Translations under genes and position numbers: made by a program
Part shown: positions 63,417 to 64,000 of the stretch, in pieces
Position numbering within the stretch: position 1 is the first letter of the stretch
Layout of the letters: each line of letters begins with the position of its first letter
The notes under the pieces: generated by a model
What the model was told of the DNA's origin: nothing
Databases searched by the model: none
Seen by the model: the letters and a program-made list of their open reading frames with translations, nothing else
Assembly (NCBI GenBank): GCA_964353255.1
Contig: CAYGVJ010000003.1
Span: 28,198-92,197, forward strand
DNA length: 64,000 nucleotides
Origin: VFZS01 sp964353255
Lineage (GTDB): Bacteria > Acidobacteriota > Terriglobia > Bryobacterales > Bryobacteraceae
Direction: 5' to 3'

Positions 63417-64000
63417 CTATCCGGTCGGCAATGGCAGCGCCGCGATCCGCCGTACCATCGCCCCAAAAAGCCGCCGCGTCAGGTGGCTCTCGGCCAGGAG
63501 CAGCCAGAAGCACCGGGCGTGCTTGACCAGCCTGCCGCCGGTCTTCACCAGCCGTTGTTGCAGGCTGGTCAGCGACCAGTTCTCGATCTTCTTCGGCAGC
63601 GCCAGCCGCCGCCAGAGATTCCCCAGGTTGTAGGCGGTCATGCTCAGCCATAGCCGTACTTCATTGCAGCGGAACCGATGGCAACTCAGCCGCGTCATCT
63701 TGACCGCCTGCTTGCCTTCCTTGATCCACTGTTCCGCTGTTCCCCGCTGGTTGTAGAAGCGCACGACTGCCCGGCTGCCGGTCTCCAGGTTGGTCACGAT
63801 GAATCCCACGCGAGGAAACAACTCCCCAAGATGAAACTCCACCTTGGCCACCACGCGCCGCGCCGTCTTCCAACTCGCCGCCCGATACAGGAAGCTCTTG
63901 TACCAGACCACGGGCTTATGGCTGGGGCGTCCCACCGGCCGGGTGAGCAACTCGGCGATGTCCCGCTCCAGGCTGTCGTTGGCCGGGATGCGGATGGCGT
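63417..64000 (-). mobile_element. IS1380-type transposase, C-terminal part
   Basis: The frame stays open to the window edge, so the 5' part lies beyond it. The visible 194 residues include FYNQRGTAEQWIKEGKQAVK, then MTRLSCHRFRCNEVRLWLSM and TAYNLGNLWRRLALPKK. These are the conserved C-terminal region of IS1380-family DDE transposases, with the YxRG...E-type motif holding the last catalytic glutamate. Its position next to the mosaic gene-fragment region makes it a candidate agent of the rearrangements, although no copy is seen at the junctions. Confidence 0.8.

Overview
The window is GC-rich, densely coded bacterial DNA that looks like a soil Acidobacteriota of the Bryobacterales/Solibacter type. 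The evidence is three very large TonB-dependent receptors carrying an N-terminal carboxypeptidase-regulatory-like domain and no SusD partner, many secreted or Tat-exported glycoside hydrolases, an SBBP beta-propeller protein, and a dispersed hairpin repeat. A 100-N gap flanked by identical 53-bp ends shows that this is a draft or metagenome-derived scaffold. Lineage is an inference; no rRNA or tRNA gene was seen.

Region 1 (1-16.5 kb) is a deoxysugar and pentose glycan-degradation block: GH29 fucosidase (partial), GH127 beta-L-arabinofuranosidase-like, GH106 and GH78 alpha-L-rhamnosidases, a TonB receptor, a second GH29, and a regulator that joins an IclR-type HTH to a periplasmic-binding-protein sugar sensor. 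Region 2 (16.5-19.9 kb) is a tight operon of a RuBisCO-like protein, a DUF1537 kinase and a phosphogluconate-dehydrogenase-like enzyme. This gene set matches the D-apionate pathway (RLP, OiaK, ApnO). Region 3 (19.9-21.3 kb) is a small toxin-antitoxin island (HicB-like, VapBC) flanked by a 68-bp direct repeat that copies the end of apnO. Region 4 (21.3-30.7 kb, minus) is a TonB receptor, GH5-like and DUF5060 glycosidases, Asp/Glu racemase and MFS operon. Region 5 (31.0-42.7 kb, plus) starts with a DUF5060/DUF4038 apiosidase-like enzyme. It continues with a split transketolase, an FGGY kinase, a SorC regulator, a DUF2291 lipoprotein, an RbsABC-type sugar importer whose ATPase carries an in-frame TAG, and a fucose-isomerase-like protein. 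This matches the import, isomerase, kinase and transketolase scheme for D-apiose.

Region 6 (43.6-50.9 kb) has an uncharacterised secreted alpha/alpha-barrel-like protein, a second DUF5060/DUF4038 enzyme and a third TonB receptor. Region 7 (50.9-60.6 kb) contains a histidine kinase, response regulator and CpaE-like ATPase operon, an SBBP-ankyrin protein, small membrane or secreted proteins, and a mosaic of broken gene copies including a 297-bp near-identical duplication. Region 8 (60.7-64 kb) has ankyrin and zinc-ribbon proteins and an IS1380-type transposase running off the window.

The most notable result is a shared regulatory signature. The palindrome TTCCGC-NNN-GCGGAA occurs as paired sites 76-79 bp apart upstream of both operon-leading TonB receptors (10534 and 30738) and of the RuBisCO-like operon. 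In all three cases the near site is centred exactly 61 bp upstream of the last base of a predicted -10 box. This ties glycan capture, extracellular hydrolysis and apionate catabolism into one predicted regulon, with apiose-containing plant polymers (rhamnogalacturonan-II, apiogalacturonan or apiosides) as the likely substrate.
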